Shown here in pieces: positions 1-7,758 of a stretch of 45,423 nt of DNA. The notes under the pieces are model-generated. The model was not told the DNA's origin. It made no database searches and saw nothing but the letters and a program-made list of their open reading frames with translations. The stretch comes from JAYWGN01 sp043778255 (GTDB lineage Bacteria > Bacteroidota > Bacteroidia > Chitinophagales > Chitinophagaceae). Position numbers and translations under genes: made by a program. Within the stretch, counting starts at the first letter, position 1, and the number at the start of each line of letters is the position of its first letter. Location: assembly GCA_043778255.1 (NCBI GenBank), contig JAYWGN010000010.1:1-45423 (forward strand). The letters are read 5' to 3'.

Positions 1-96
1 TGTCAAGCTTTTTAATGTTAATTAATTGTTGCCTAATTTATTAAGCAATATCATTACATATATTTTTTTGCTATAAAAGAAATATATTGTTTGATT

Positions 97-210
97 AAAC
101 CTTACCTCGGCAAAGCCCAACCCACAGGCACTTACATATACACCTACCAAGGCACAACCTACAACGGACAACAAGTTACAGGCAAGGGAACAGTGGTGGT
201 GGCACGGTAG
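97..210 (+). pseudogene. Remnant of a T9SS type B sorting (gliding-motility-type) C-terminal domain
   Basis: Reading frame 1 from 97 to the TAG at 208-210 gives a peptide with the core GTYIYTYQGTTYNGQQ and the end GKGTVVVAR. This is the usual last strand pair of the CHU_C / type B C-terminal sorting domain, whose members end in patterns such as GTYIY...GK...KGTVTLIR. The frame has a stop at 34-36 and no plausible start, and AT-rich non-coding DNA lies upstream. Only the last 37 codons of a much larger secreted protein therefore remain. The stretch is also richer in GC than its flanks. Whether it is a degraded gene end or a copied fragment cannot be told from here. Confidence 0.6.
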
Positions 211-215
211 CGCAG

Positions 216-252
216 TAATGTGCTAATGTGATAACGTGCTATTATGCTAATT
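216..252. repeat. Short GTGCTAATGTGATAA-type degenerate repeat
   Basis: Degenerate copies of GTGCTAATGTGATAACGTGC run from just after the stop of the sorting-domain remnant to about 252. The reverse complement (CATTAGCAC, CGTTATCACATTAGC) matches the tandem repeats at 17209-17290, so two copies of one repeat family lie in opposite orientation, each beside a gene 3' end. Confidence 0.5.
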
Positions 253-273
253 AAGGAATGAAGGAATTAATTA

Positions 274-364
274 TCAATTATCAATTGTCAATTATCAATT
301 ATCAATTGTCAATTATCAATTATCAATTATCAATTATCAATTATCAATTGTCAATTATCAATTA
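274..364. repeat. Thirteen tandem heptamers TCAATTA/TCAATTG
   Basis: Exactly 13 uninterrupted 7-bp units fill this stretch. Ten are TCAATTA and three are TCAATTG (units 2, 5 and 11). Because 7 is not a multiple of 3, any frame through it cycles through an INYQLS-like peptide, so the 72-codon open frame here is not a gene. The array ends 38 bp before the ATG of the next gene. Confidence 0.9.
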
Positions 365-402
365 TTCCCACAACCAAATTAACCCAATTATGTTATACGG
401 TT

Positions 403-900
403 ATGGCAAAAGCATTTACCCTAAAAACAGTACAAAAACTACCCATTACAATGGAACAGGCATGGGAGTTTTTTAGTAACCCAGCAAACCTTGCAAAAAT
501 AACCCCCAGCAACCTTGGTTTTAAAATGATAAGCACACACCACGGCAACAAAATGTATGCAGGTCAAATAATTGAATATATAGTAAAACCCTTACTAGGC
601 ATACCTTTATACTGGATGACCGAAATAACACAGGTGCAACACCACCAGTTTTTTATTGATAACCAACGCTACGGGCCCTACTCTATGTGGCACCACCAGC
701 ACCACTTTAAAGCTATTGATGGTGGTGTAGAAATGACCGATATAGTGCATTACAAAATACCTTTTGGCTTTATTGGGCGTATGGGCAATTCAATATTAGT
801 AAAAGCACAATTGCATAAAATATTTAGCTACCGCTTTACCAAAGCCAACGAAGTATTGGGTACTTGGCCTGGGCAAACCTTGCAGTTGGAACTAAACTAA
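403..900 (+). CDS. SRPBCC-family ligand-binding protein
   Basis: The 165-residue protein fits the SRPBCC (START/Bet v 1-like) fold, close to the ligand-binding SRPBCC group COG4276. Visible hallmarks are the N-terminal strand and helix with TMEQAWEFFSNPANLAKITP, the GxIIEYxVKPLLGIPxxWMTEI strand pair, QRYGPYxxWHHxHxF, and the DxVHYKIPFGFIG turn before the C-terminal helix. The fold forms a hydrophobic pocket. The ligand is unknown, and no signal peptide is seen, so it is probably cytoplasmic. The ATG at 403 is chosen because the homologous region starts right after it. It stands alone, 63 bp before obg. The family assignment is good; the role is unknown. Confidence 0.75.
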   Translation: MAKAFTLKTVQKLPITMEQAWEFFSNPANLAKITPSNLGFKMISTHHGNKMYAGQIIEYIVKPLLGIPLYWMTEITQVQHHQFFIDNQRYGPYSMWHHQHHFKAIDGGVEMTDIVHYKIPFGFIGRMGNSILVKAQLHKIFSYRFTKANEVLGTWPGQTLQLELN

Positions 901-947
901 TTGTTGGTTCAATTAACCTCAAATTACAGCAGCCCATTATAATTGTG

Positions 948-955
948 TACCTTTA
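948..955 (+). promoter_or_regulatory. Candidate -7 promoter element TACCTTTA for obg
   Basis: TACCTTTA differs from the Bacteroidota -7 form TAnnTTTG at the last base only. It ends 8 nt before the obg ATG at 964, so any transcript from it would have almost no leader. Inferred from sequence only. Confidence 0.35.
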
Positions 956-963
956 CCGCTTAC

Positions 964-1959
964 ATGGAAAAGAATTTTATAGATTACATAAGAGTGTTTT
1001 GCAAAAGTGGACACGGCGGTGCAGGGAGTAGGCATTTTATGCGTAATAAATTAACAGCTTATGGTGGCCCTGATGGTGGCGATGGTGGCCGTGGTGCACA
1101 TATAATACTACGAGGCAACAAACAATTATGGACTTTGCTACACCTTAGATACCACAAAAATGTATTGGCCGAAAATGGAGAAAATGGCATGAAAAATAAT
1201 AGCACAGGTCGTAGTGGTGCCGATATTATAATAGAAGTGCCGTTAGGTACAGTAGCAAGAGATGAAGAAACCAACGAAAAATTATTTGAAATACTTGAAC
1301 ACGACCAAGAGTTTATAATAGCAAAAGGTGGGCGTGGTGGTTTGGGCAATAGTAACTTTGCTACACCCACTAACCAAGCACCTGAGCATGCCCAACCCGG
1401 CGAAGATGGTGTAGAAGGTTGGAAACTAATAGAGCTGAAAGTACTTGCCGATGTGGGTTTGGTGGGTTTTCCTAATGCTGGCAAATCAACATTGCTCAGC
1501 AGCATATCAGCAGCAAGGCCCAAAATAGCCGACTATGCATTTACCACATTAGTACCCCAATTGGGTATGGTGGAGTACCGAGATAATAAGAGTTTTTGTA
1601 TGGCCGATTTGCCCGGTATTATAGAAGGTGCAGCAGAGGGTAAAGGGTTAGGGCATCGGTTTTTGAGGCATATAGAACGTAATGCAGTACTCCTGTTGCT
1701 AATACCTGCCGATTGTGATAACCATAAAAAAGAGTTTGAAATATTGATGCATGAGTTGGAAGCTTACAACCCCGAAATGTTGCAAAAAGAAATTGTATTG
1801 GCAATAAGCAAAAATGATATGCTTGACGATGAATTGAGAGCCGATATTATACAACAATTACCCACTAATATTCCAGTGCTATTTATATCGTCGGTTACTA
1901 ACCAAGGGTTGCAACAACTTAAAGATGTGTTGTGGGAGAAGCTAAATCCAAAAACTTAA
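964..1959 (+). CDS. obg: GTPase Obg/CgtA, ribosome assembly and stress GTPase
   Basis: The 331-residue protein has the full Obg architecture. A glycine-rich N-terminal Obg domain spans about residues 1-160 (AYGGPDGGDGGRG, KGGRGGLGNSNFATP). The GTPase domain follows, with Walker A GFPNAGKST (168-176), switch FTTL (193-196), G3 DLPG (215-218) and an SKND G4 motif. Obg proteins bind the 50S ribosomal subunit and act in ribosome maturation and stress control. The ATG at 964 is preferred: the frame is open from 943, but homologues begin at MEKNFIDYIRV. Serine instead of asparagine in G4 is a variant I recall from this phylum. It has no operon partner: 89 bp separate it from the next gene. Confidence 0.96.
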   Translation: MEKNFIDYIRVFCKSGHGGAGSRHFMRNKLTAYGGPDGGDGGRGAHIILRGNKQLWTLLHLRYHKNVLAENGENGMKNNSTGRSGADIIIEVPLGTVARDEETNEKLFEILEHDQEFIIAKGGRGGLGNSNFATPTNQAPEHAQPGEDGVEGWKLIELKVLADVGLVGFPNAGKSTLLSSISAARPKIADYAFTTLVPQLGMVEYRDNKSFCMADLPGIIEGAAEGKGLGHRFLRHIERNAVLLLLIPADCDNHKKEFEILMHELEAYNPEMLQKEIVLAISKNDMLDDELRADIIQQLPTNIPVLFISSVTNQGLQQLKDVLWEKLNPKT

Positions 1960-2048
1960 ATTTAAGTTTTTATCTGAGTTACTAATCCATAATTTGTTAA
2001 TTGCACCTTATCTTTACCTCACGTTTGTAATCATATAAATAATGCAAT

Positions 2049-2456
2049 ATGAATCGTCCATTGCGGATATTGGTAGCCAAAGTAGGATTAGATGGGCACG
2101 ATAGAGGTGCAAAAATAATAGCCACAGCCTTACGTGATGCAGGTATGGAGGTAATATATACTGGCCTAAGGCAAACTGCCGAAATGGTGGTAAATGCTGC
2201 CCTGCAAGAAGATGTAGATGCAATAGGCGTAAGCATTTTGAGCGGAGCTCATAATACAGTATTTCCCAAAATTATAAACTTGATGAAAGCAAAGGGAATG
2301 ACCGATGTATTGCTTACAGGTGGTGGTATTATACCCGAAGATGACCGAAAGGCATTGTACGAAATGGGCGTTGGTACACTGTTTCCGCCTGGTACAGTTA
2401 CTAAAGATATAACTGATTATATAGCCACTTGGGTAAAGGAACATCGTAATTTTTAA
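2049..2456 (+). CDS. Cobalamin-binding domain protein, methylmalonyl-CoA mutase small-subunit type
   Basis: This 135-residue protein is a stand-alone B12-binding Rossmann-like domain. It carries the DxHxxG motif as LDGHDRG (His17 is the expected lower axial cobalt ligand), SILSGAH for the SxL motif, and TGGGIIP for the GG motif. It ends in PPGT and a helix, as in the C-terminal domain of methylmalonyl-CoA mutase. In split mutases such a subunit pairs with a separate catalytic chain that rearranges methylmalonyl-CoA and succinyl-CoA. No catalytic subunit is in this window, so the partner must be elsewhere. A B12-binding role with another acyl-CoA mutase, such as isobutyryl-CoA mutase, cannot be excluded. 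Confidence 0.85.
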   Translation: MNRPLRILVAKVGLDGHDRGAKIIATALRDAGMEVIYTGLRQTAEMVVNAALQEDVDAIGVSILSGAHNTVFPKIINLMKAKGMTDVLLTGGGIIPEDDRKALYEMGVGTLFPPGTVTKDITDYIATWVKEHRNF

Positions 2457-2479
2457 TACAATTAAAATTGTAAAATGTA

Positions 2480-2677
2480 ATGCAACGAATATTTAAAATA
2501 CACAAAACATTTGAAGAAATGGAACAGTATGATATTGCATTGAGGCAGCAAACTACTGCCATACAGCGGTTTCGTAACTTGTATTATATGCAAAACTTTA
2601 CTAAAAAAGTACACGGCAATAAAAATGTAAACCGAACACGAACCATAACCATAACACATGGATACCCGCCCTATTAA
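2480..2677 (+). CDS. Small hypothetical protein, 65 residues
   Basis: The frame encodes a basic protein with a KIHKTFEEMEQYDIALRQQT start and a C-terminal NRTRTITI strand. The opening resembles a group of small Bacteroidota proteins with a K(S/T)FEEAExxD motif that often sit beside nucleotidyltransferase-like genes. That comparison is from memory and was not tested. No such partner is next to it here. It starts 23 bp after the B12-binding gene on the same strand and could be co-transcribed. Codon use looks like that of real genes, and a frame on the opposite strand is less convincing. Function unknown. Confidence 0.5.
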   Translation: MQRIFKIHKTFEEMEQYDIALRQQTTAIQRFRNLYYMQNFTKKVHGNKNVNRTRTITITHGYPPY

Positions 2678-2756
2678 TTTTGTTTTATAAAAATGGCTTT
2701 AAAAATATTTGCAAATAAATATATGTAGAAAAACTTAGAAACTCAAAACCTTAAAT

Positions 2757-3554
2757 ATGCAATTTGAAACCTTACTAACCGAGCAAGTAAATGCTATACA
2801 TACTATTACCATTAACCGACCCGAAAAGTTGAATGCGCTAAACAATACTGTATTTACCGAATTGGATAATGCATTAGATAACGTATATAATGATACTACT
2901 ATAAAAGCAGTTATAATAACCGGTGCCGGTGCTAAAGCCTTTGTAGCAGGGGCTGATATTAGCGAATTTGATGGACTTACCAAAGCTGAAGCTATGGCAT
3001 TAGCCAAACGAGGGCAAGAGGTTTTTTTTAAAATTGAAAATTGCCCAAAACCAATAATAGCAGCAGTTAATGGGTTTGCATTGGGTGGTGGGTGTGAGTT
3101 GGCCATGGCTTGCCACTTTAGGCTATGTAGTAGCAATGCAAAGTTTGGCCAACCCGAAGTAAACCTAGGGCTTATTCCAGGCTATGGCGGCACACAAAGG
3201 CTTACACAACTTATAGGCAAAGGCAAAAGTATGGAACTGTGTATGACAGCACACTTAATAGATGCTAATGAAGCATTACAACTTGGGCTAGTAAACCATG
3301 TAACTACACCTGAAACATTAATAGAACATACCACAAAAATTGTGGAAATAATATTAACAAAAGCACCAATAGCTATTAGTAATATTATAGCTTGTATTAA
3401 CGTAGCGGTAGTTAGCGATTCGGCATATACCAATGGTACAAGTGGCTACGAAAAAGAGATTGAAGCCTTTGGCAATTGTGCCATTACTAACGATATGAAA
3501 GAGGGAACTGCTGCATTTTTAGAAAAACGAAAAGCGGTGTTTGTGGGGAGTTAG
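2757..3554 (+). CDS. Enoyl-CoA hydratase/isomerase (crotonase family)
   Basis: The 265-residue protein is a typical crotonase. It has RPEKLNALN near the N-terminus, the oxyanion-hole segments GAGAKAFVAGADISEF and NGFALGGGCELAMAC, and FGQPEVNLGLIPGYGGTQRL. Both catalytic glutamates of true enoyl-CoA hydratases are present: Glu114 in GGGCE and Glu134 in GQPE. This supports hydration of trans-2-enoyl-CoA to 3-hydroxyacyl-CoA in fatty-acid or branched-chain acyl-CoA breakdown. The 265-residue length is normal. No other beta-oxidation gene is adjacent, and chain-length preference cannot be read. The nearby B12 mutase subunit could belong to a related acyl-CoA pathway, but this is weak inference. 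Confidence 0.9.
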   Translation: MQFETLLTEQVNAIHTITINRPEKLNALNNTVFTELDNALDNVYNDTTIKAVIITGAGAKAFVAGADISEFDGLTKAEAMALAKRGQEVFFKIENCPKPIIAAVNGFALGGGCELAMACHFRLCSSNAKFGQPEVNLGLIPGYGGTQRLTQLIGKGKSMELCMTAHLIDANEALQLGLVNHVTTPETLIEHTTKIVEIILTKAPIAISNIIACINVAVVSDSAYTNGTSGYEKEIEAFGNCAITNDMKEGTAAFLEKRKAVFVGS

Positions 3555-3560
3555 GTGGAA

Positions 3561-3636
3561 TTTGATGATTTCATGATTTGATAATTTGATGATTTGATAA
3601 TTTGATAATGAAGCAATTAATTTGATGATTTGATGA
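3561..3636. repeat. Tandem octamers TTTGATRA
   Basis: Six contiguous 8-bp units (TTTGATGA, TTTCATGA, TTTGATAA, TTTGATGA, TTTGATAA, TTTGATAA) occupy 3561-3608. A 12-bp interruption and two more TTTGATGA units (3621-3636) follow. The array begins 6 bp after the enoyl-CoA hydratase stop codon. Further on, CTTTTCTAAACTT occurs twice (3651-3663 and 3694-3706), ahead of rpe. Confidence 0.85.
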
Positions 3637-3747
3637 TTGTGAAAGCAATGCTTTTCTAAACTTCTTGTGCTGTAGCTACGGTATGCGAACACTCTTTTCT
3701 AAACTTTGCGATAAAAATTAGTAAAAGAACTATAATTAATTAAAAAT

Positions 3748-4437
3748 ATGGACGATAATAAATTAAAAACTGTACAAACCAATGAAAGGTTTTTACTAGC
3801 ACCATCACTACTAAGTGCTAACTTTTTGCAATTACAAGCCGATTGTACTATGCTTAATAACAGCCAAGCCAATTGGTACCACCTCGATGTAATGGATGGT
3901 AACTTTGTACCCAATATTAGCTTTGGGCCTATGTTTATTGAGTTTTTTAGAAAAGCTACTACCAAAATATGCGACGTACATTTGATGATTGTACAACCCG
4001 AAAAATATATTGAAACCTTTGCCAATGCAGGTGCCGATATTATAACCGTACACTACGAGGCTTGTACACACTTGCATAGAACAATACAACAAATAAAAGC
4101 AACGGGTAAACAAGCTGGTGTAGCTTTAAACCCTCACACACCTATTACTGTACTCACCGAAATTGTAAATGATATAGATGTAGTATGCCTAATGAGTGTA
4201 AACCCCGGCTTTGGCGGACAATCATTTATACCCAATACCTTAAAAAAAATTAAAGACTTAAAACAACTTATTATAGAACATAAAAGTACTGCACTAATAG
4301 AAATAGATGGCGGTGTAAGCCTTGCTAATGCTAAAGCAATTATACAAGCAGGTGCCGATGTATTGGTAGCAGGTAATGCTGTATTTAAAACACCCAACCC
4401 AACTGAAACAATTGCAGCTTTTAAAGCAATAGGCTAA
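3748..4437 (+). CDS. rpe: Ribulose-phosphate 3-epimerase
   Basis: This TIM-barrel enzyme interconverts D-ribulose 5-phosphate and D-xylulose 5-phosphate in the pentose phosphate pathway. Diagnostic segments are LAPSLLSANF (about 17-26), HLDVMDGNFVPNISFG (45-60) with the metal-binding and catalytic His and Asp, DVHLMI, MSVNPGFGGQSF, and EIDGGVS with the second catalytic Asp. ADVLVAGNAVF forms the phosphate-binding end. The 229-residue length is normal apart from about 15 extra N-terminal residues before LAPSLL. No internal ATG sits at the usual start, so the ATG at 3748 is kept. It is followed 51 bp later by a TonB-dependent receptor, which is functionally unrelated. Confidence 0.95.
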   Translation: MDDNKLKTVQTNERFLLAPSLLSANFLQLQADCTMLNNSQANWYHLDVMDGNFVPNISFGPMFIEFFRKATTKICDVHLMIVQPEKYIETFANAGADIITVHYEACTHLHRTIQQIKATGKQAGVALNPHTPITVLTEIVNDIDVVCLMSVNPGFGGQSFIPNTLKKIKDLKQLIIEHKSTALIEIDGGVSLANAKAIIQAGADVLVAGNAVFKTPNPTETIAAFKAIG

Positions 4438-4476
4438 TTATTTTTTTTATAAAAAAATTTACTTATGTAATTTGTT

Positions 4477-4484
4477 TACCTTTA
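4477..4484 (+). promoter_or_regulatory. Candidate -7 promoter element TACCTTTA for the TonB-dependent receptor
   Basis: TACCTTTA lies only 4 nt before the ATG at 4489 and has a TTTG upstream (4471-4474). The position would imply a leaderless transcript, or the match may be chance in AT-rich DNA. Confidence 0.3.
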
Positions 4485-4488
4485 ATGT

Positions 4489-6993
4489 ATGAAGTATTTG
4501 TATGTAATAGGTATGCTTTTGTTTACTTGCTTATTTTGCGAAGCACAAAAAAAACTAGCTACCATAACGGGTAAAGTAGTTGACGATAATGAAAATGCAA
4601 TAAGCCAAACTTCCATAGTAATATTGGGTAATACTAAAGGCGTTGCCACTAACGACTCTGGGTATTTTAGCATTACAGTACCTGCCGAAAAAGCTTTTTC
4701 AATAGTATTTAGCCATATTGGGTTTGCTGATGTACAGCAAAATTATTTGTTAGCACAAGGCGAAAAAGAAAGCATAACTATTAGGATGCTGAAGAGTAAA
4801 CAAACTCAAAATGCCATAACTGTAATAGCACAAAGTAGAGCAGAAGAAGTATCGTTAATAAAAATAAATCCTAAGTTGGCTTATAGCTTACCTACGCCAA
4901 CAGGCGGTATAGAGGGCTTATTAAAAATATTTGTGGGCGATAGAAATGAGCTTACCTCACAATATAATGTACGTGGCGGCAACTACGACGAAAATTTAAT
5001 TTATGTAAATGACTTTGAAATATACCGACCCTACTTGGTAAGCAATGGGCAGCAAGAAGGGCTAAGTTTTATAAACCCTCAACTTACACAAAATGTGTAT
5101 TTTCAATTAGGTGGCTTTCAGGCAAAGTATGGCGATAAAATGAGTAGTGTGCTTGATGTACAGTACCGTAAACCAAAGCAATTTGCAGGTTCGGTGTATG
5201 TAAGTTTGCTGGAGCAAGGCTTCCATATTGAAGGGTCGAGTAAGCACGAAAAGTTTACTTATTTGTTAGGGGTACGTAACAAAAATAACCGCAACTTACT
5301 AGCCAGCCAAGAAACAAAAGGTATATACCAACCGAGTAGTAATGATGTGCAGGGCTTATTTACATACAATGCTACCAAAAAAGTACAACTGGAATTGCTG
5401 ACCAATATTTCGCAAACTAAGTTTACTTTAATACCTGAATTTAGCCAAAAAACTACCTCAGTTTTTTCACCATTATTTACGGCTAACCTAGGGCTCGATG
5501 TGTATTTTGAAGGGCAAGAACGTGACCAATACAATACCAATATGGTTGGTTTTGCTACTACAATAAAAGCATCAAAAAAACTAAAGCTAAAGTTTCAAGC
5601 ATCGGCATTTACAGATAATGAAAGAGAAAATTATGATATTATAGGCGCTTATGTATTTGGCGAAAGAGACTTTGATAATACCAAACCAACATTTGGGCAA
5701 ATTATAAATTCGTTAGGTGTGGGTGCATTTCAAAACTTTGCTCGTAATACCCTTAATATTAATGTAAATAATATAAGCCATAAAGGTAGTTTTGATAATG
5801 GAAAGCATTACCTACAGTGGGGTGTAGGCTACGACCATACAAAAATAGACGATAAAATAAACGAATTTGAATTGCATGATAGTGCTGGGTACAGTTTGCC
5901 ATTTAACCCCAATGTGTTACAATTAAAACGTGTACTTAAAGCAAAGGCAAATTATAGCTTTGGTAGAGCCACAGCTTATATTCAAGATAATTATAGCATT
6001 AACGATAGCTTAGGGTTAACGGCACAGGCTGGTATAAGGCTTAATTATAATAGCCTCAACCAACAGTTACTTATAAGCCCAAGGGTGAGTTTGGCATGGA
6101 AACCTACTAAGTGGCAGAAGAATTATATATTCAAATTGGCAGCAGGTGCTTATGCTCAACCGCCTTTCTACAGGGAGTTACGACGGCCAAATGGTACACT
6201 TAACTTTGCACTTAAAGCACAACAAAGCTACCACCTTATAGCGGGTACCGATTATAATTTCAAGTACAACAACCGCCCATTCAAACTTACTGGTGAGGCT
6301 TATTATAAAGCTATGACCAATGTAGTACCCTACGATATTGATAATGTAAGGTTGCGGTACTTTGGCGAAAATAATGCAAAGGCTTATGCTACAGGTGCCG
6401 AAATTAGGCTATTTGGCGAATTGGTAAAAGATGCCGAAAGTTGGGTAAGCATTGGCATAATGAAAACAAGAGAAAACTTAGACAACGATTTTTATTATAA
6501 TTATAAAAATGCAGCTGGCGAAATAATTACTAGTAAAACCACCGATAGAGTAATAACCGATAGTGTACAGCAAACTGTAGGTTGGCTAAGGCGACCAACG
6601 GATAGGCTTATTACATTTGGCTTATTTTTTAGCGATTATTTGGCTACTAACAAAAACTTAAAAGTATTTGTAAATACAATTACTGGAACAAATATGCCGT
6701 ACAATATACCCGGTAATGCAAAGTATAGAAATGCCTTAATTATAGAACCTTACCTCCGTATTGACCTAGGCTTTAGTGCATTACTGCTCGATGCCGAAAA
6801 GCCTACAAGGCGTAGCCATGCACCGTTTAAGGCATTTAATAATGTATGGCTTAATGTTGAAATATTTAACCTAATTGACCGCCGTAATCAAATATCATTT
6901 TTGTTTATTAAAGATTATGCTAACAATACATTTAGTATTCCCAATAGGCTTACACCACGTTTGTTAAATGTTAAACTGATGGCAAGGTTTTAA
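4489..6993 (+). CDS. TonB-dependent receptor with carboxypeptidase-regulatory-like N-terminal domain
   Basis: The 834-residue outer-membrane protein begins with a signal peptide (MKYLYVIGMLLFTCLFCEAQ). A carboxypeptidase D regulatory-like beta domain follows (about 25-110; TITGKVVDDNENAI, GVATNDSGYFSI). The plug domain has IEGLLKIFVGDRNELTSQYN, VRGGNYDENLIYVND and GGFQAKYGDKMSSVLDVQYR, and a long beta-barrel ends in LLNVKLMARF with the terminal aromatic residue usual for barrel proteins. Such receptors import large ligands with energy from TonB-ExbBD. No SusD-like partner follows, so it is not a canonical polysaccharide-uptake pair. Substrate unknown; a vitamin or metal chelate is as possible as anything else. 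Confidence 0.9.
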   Translation: MKYLYVIGMLLFTCLFCEAQKKLATITGKVVDDNENAISQTSIVILGNTKGVATNDSGYFSITVPAEKAFSIVFSHIGFADVQQNYLLAQGEKESITIRMLKSKQTQNAITVIAQSRAEEVSLIKINPKLAYSLPTPTGGIEGLLKIFVGDRNELTSQYNVRGGNYDENLIYVNDFEIYRPYLVSNGQQEGLSFINPQLTQNVYFQLGGFQAKYGDKMSSVLDVQYRKPKQFAGSVYVSLLEQGFHIEGSSKHEKFTYLLGVRNKNNRNLLASQETKGIYQPSSNDVQGLFTYNATKKVQLELLTNISQTKFTLIPEFSQKTTSVFSPLFTANLGLDVYFEGQERDQYNTNMVGFATTIKASKKLKLKFQASAFTDNERENYDIIGAYVFGERDFDNTKPTFGQIINSLGVGAFQNFARNTLNINVNNISHKGSFDNGKHYLQWGVGYDHTKIDDKINEFELHDSAGYSLPFNPNVLQLKRVLKAKANYSFGRATAYIQDNYSINDSLGLTAQAGIRLNYNSLNQQLLISPRVSLAWKPTKWQKNYIFKLAAGAYAQPPFYRELRRPNGTLNFALKAQQSYHLIAGTDYNFKYNNRPFKLTGEAYYKAMTNVVPYDIDNVRLRYFGENNAKAYATGAEIRLFGELVKDAESWVSIGIMKTRENLDNDFYYNYKNAAGEIITSKTTDRVITDSVQQTVGWLRRPTDRLITFGLFFSDYLATNKNLKVFVNTITGTNMPYNIPGNAKYRNALIIEPYLRIDLGFSALLLDAEKPTRRSHAPFKAFNNVWLNVEIFNLIDRRNQISFLFIKDYANNTFSIPNRLTPRLLNVKLMARF

Positions 6994-7031
6994 TTTTTTG
7001 TTATAAAAAAAAATACAATTAAATTTTATAC

Positions 7032-7751
7032 ATGAAAATAATAGCTATGATACCTGCAAGGTATGCTGCCACTCGTTTTCCTGCTAAGTTAATGCAAGTA
7101 TTGGGCAACAAAACTGTAATACAACATACTTACGATAATACGGTGGCTACTAACTTATTTGATGCTGTGTATGTAGTAACCGATAATGCCTTAATATTTG
7201 ATACAATAACCAAGCAAGGCGGTAATGCCATTATGAGTGTACAACCCCACGAAAGTGGAAGTGATAGAATAGCCGAAGCAATTGTAAATATGGATATAGA
7301 TGTGGTGGTAAACGTACAAGGCGATGAACCCTTTATGCACCCCCAAAGTTTGGGTAGTTTGGTACAAGCATTTAATACAACACCTCAGTTGCAAGTAGCC
7401 TCACTAATGCAGCTAATTACCAATATAGCTGATGTGCAAAACCCTAACTGTGTAAAGGTAGTAGTGGATAATAATAGTAATGCCTTACTCTTTAGCCGTA
7501 GCCCTATACCTTACTTTAGAGCTACTGATATACCACAGCAGTATTACAAACATATTGGTGTGTATGCCTTTGCCAAAAAGGCTTTGCTTACCTTTACACA
7601 GTTACCAATGAGTACTTTGGAGGTTACTGAAAAGTTAGAAAATTTGAGGTATTTGCAAAACGGTATTGCTATTAAAATGATACTAACACCTCACCCAACT
7701 ATTGGTATTGACACACCCGAAGATTTGGAAAAAGCTAGATTATTATTATAA
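7032..7751 (+). CDS. kdsB: 3-deoxy-manno-octulosonate cytidylyltransferase (CMP-Kdo synthetase)
   Basis: The 239-residue enzyme activates Kdo with CTP to CMP-Kdo for the lipopolysaccharide inner core. It has the nucleotide-binding start MIPARYAATRFPAKLM, HESGSDRIAEA, NVQGDEPFMHP (metal- and CTP-binding), FSRSPIPYFR, KHIGVYAFAKKALLTF and LEVTEKLENLRYLQNG. Its length matches the family. This implies a Gram-negative outer membrane carrying Kdo. It is read in the same direction as the TonB-dependent receptor, 38 bp downstream, and ends 7 bp before the end of the convergent lipoprotein gene. Confidence 0.96.
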   Translation: MKIIAMIPARYAATRFPAKLMQVLGNKTVIQHTYDNTVATNLFDAVYVVTDNALIFDTITKQGGNAIMSVQPHESGSDRIAEAIVNMDIDVVVNVQGDEPFMHPQSLGSLVQAFNTTPQLQVASLMQLITNIADVQNPNCVKVVVDNNSNALLFSRSPIPYFRATDIPQQYYKHIGVYAFAKKALLTFTQLPMSTLEVTEKLENLRYLQNGIAIKMILTPHPTIGIDTPEDLEKARLLL

Positions 7752-7758
7752 ATTCTCT

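Noticed and set aside
258..476. 72-codon open frame rich in INYQLS repeats
   Set aside because: It is the translation of the heptamer array and overlaps the true SRPBCC gene start in another frame.
1059..1523. 154-codon minus-strand frame inside obg
   Set aside because: It lies wholly within the unmistakable Obg coding region and has a Pro/Ser-rich composition typical of antisense shadows.
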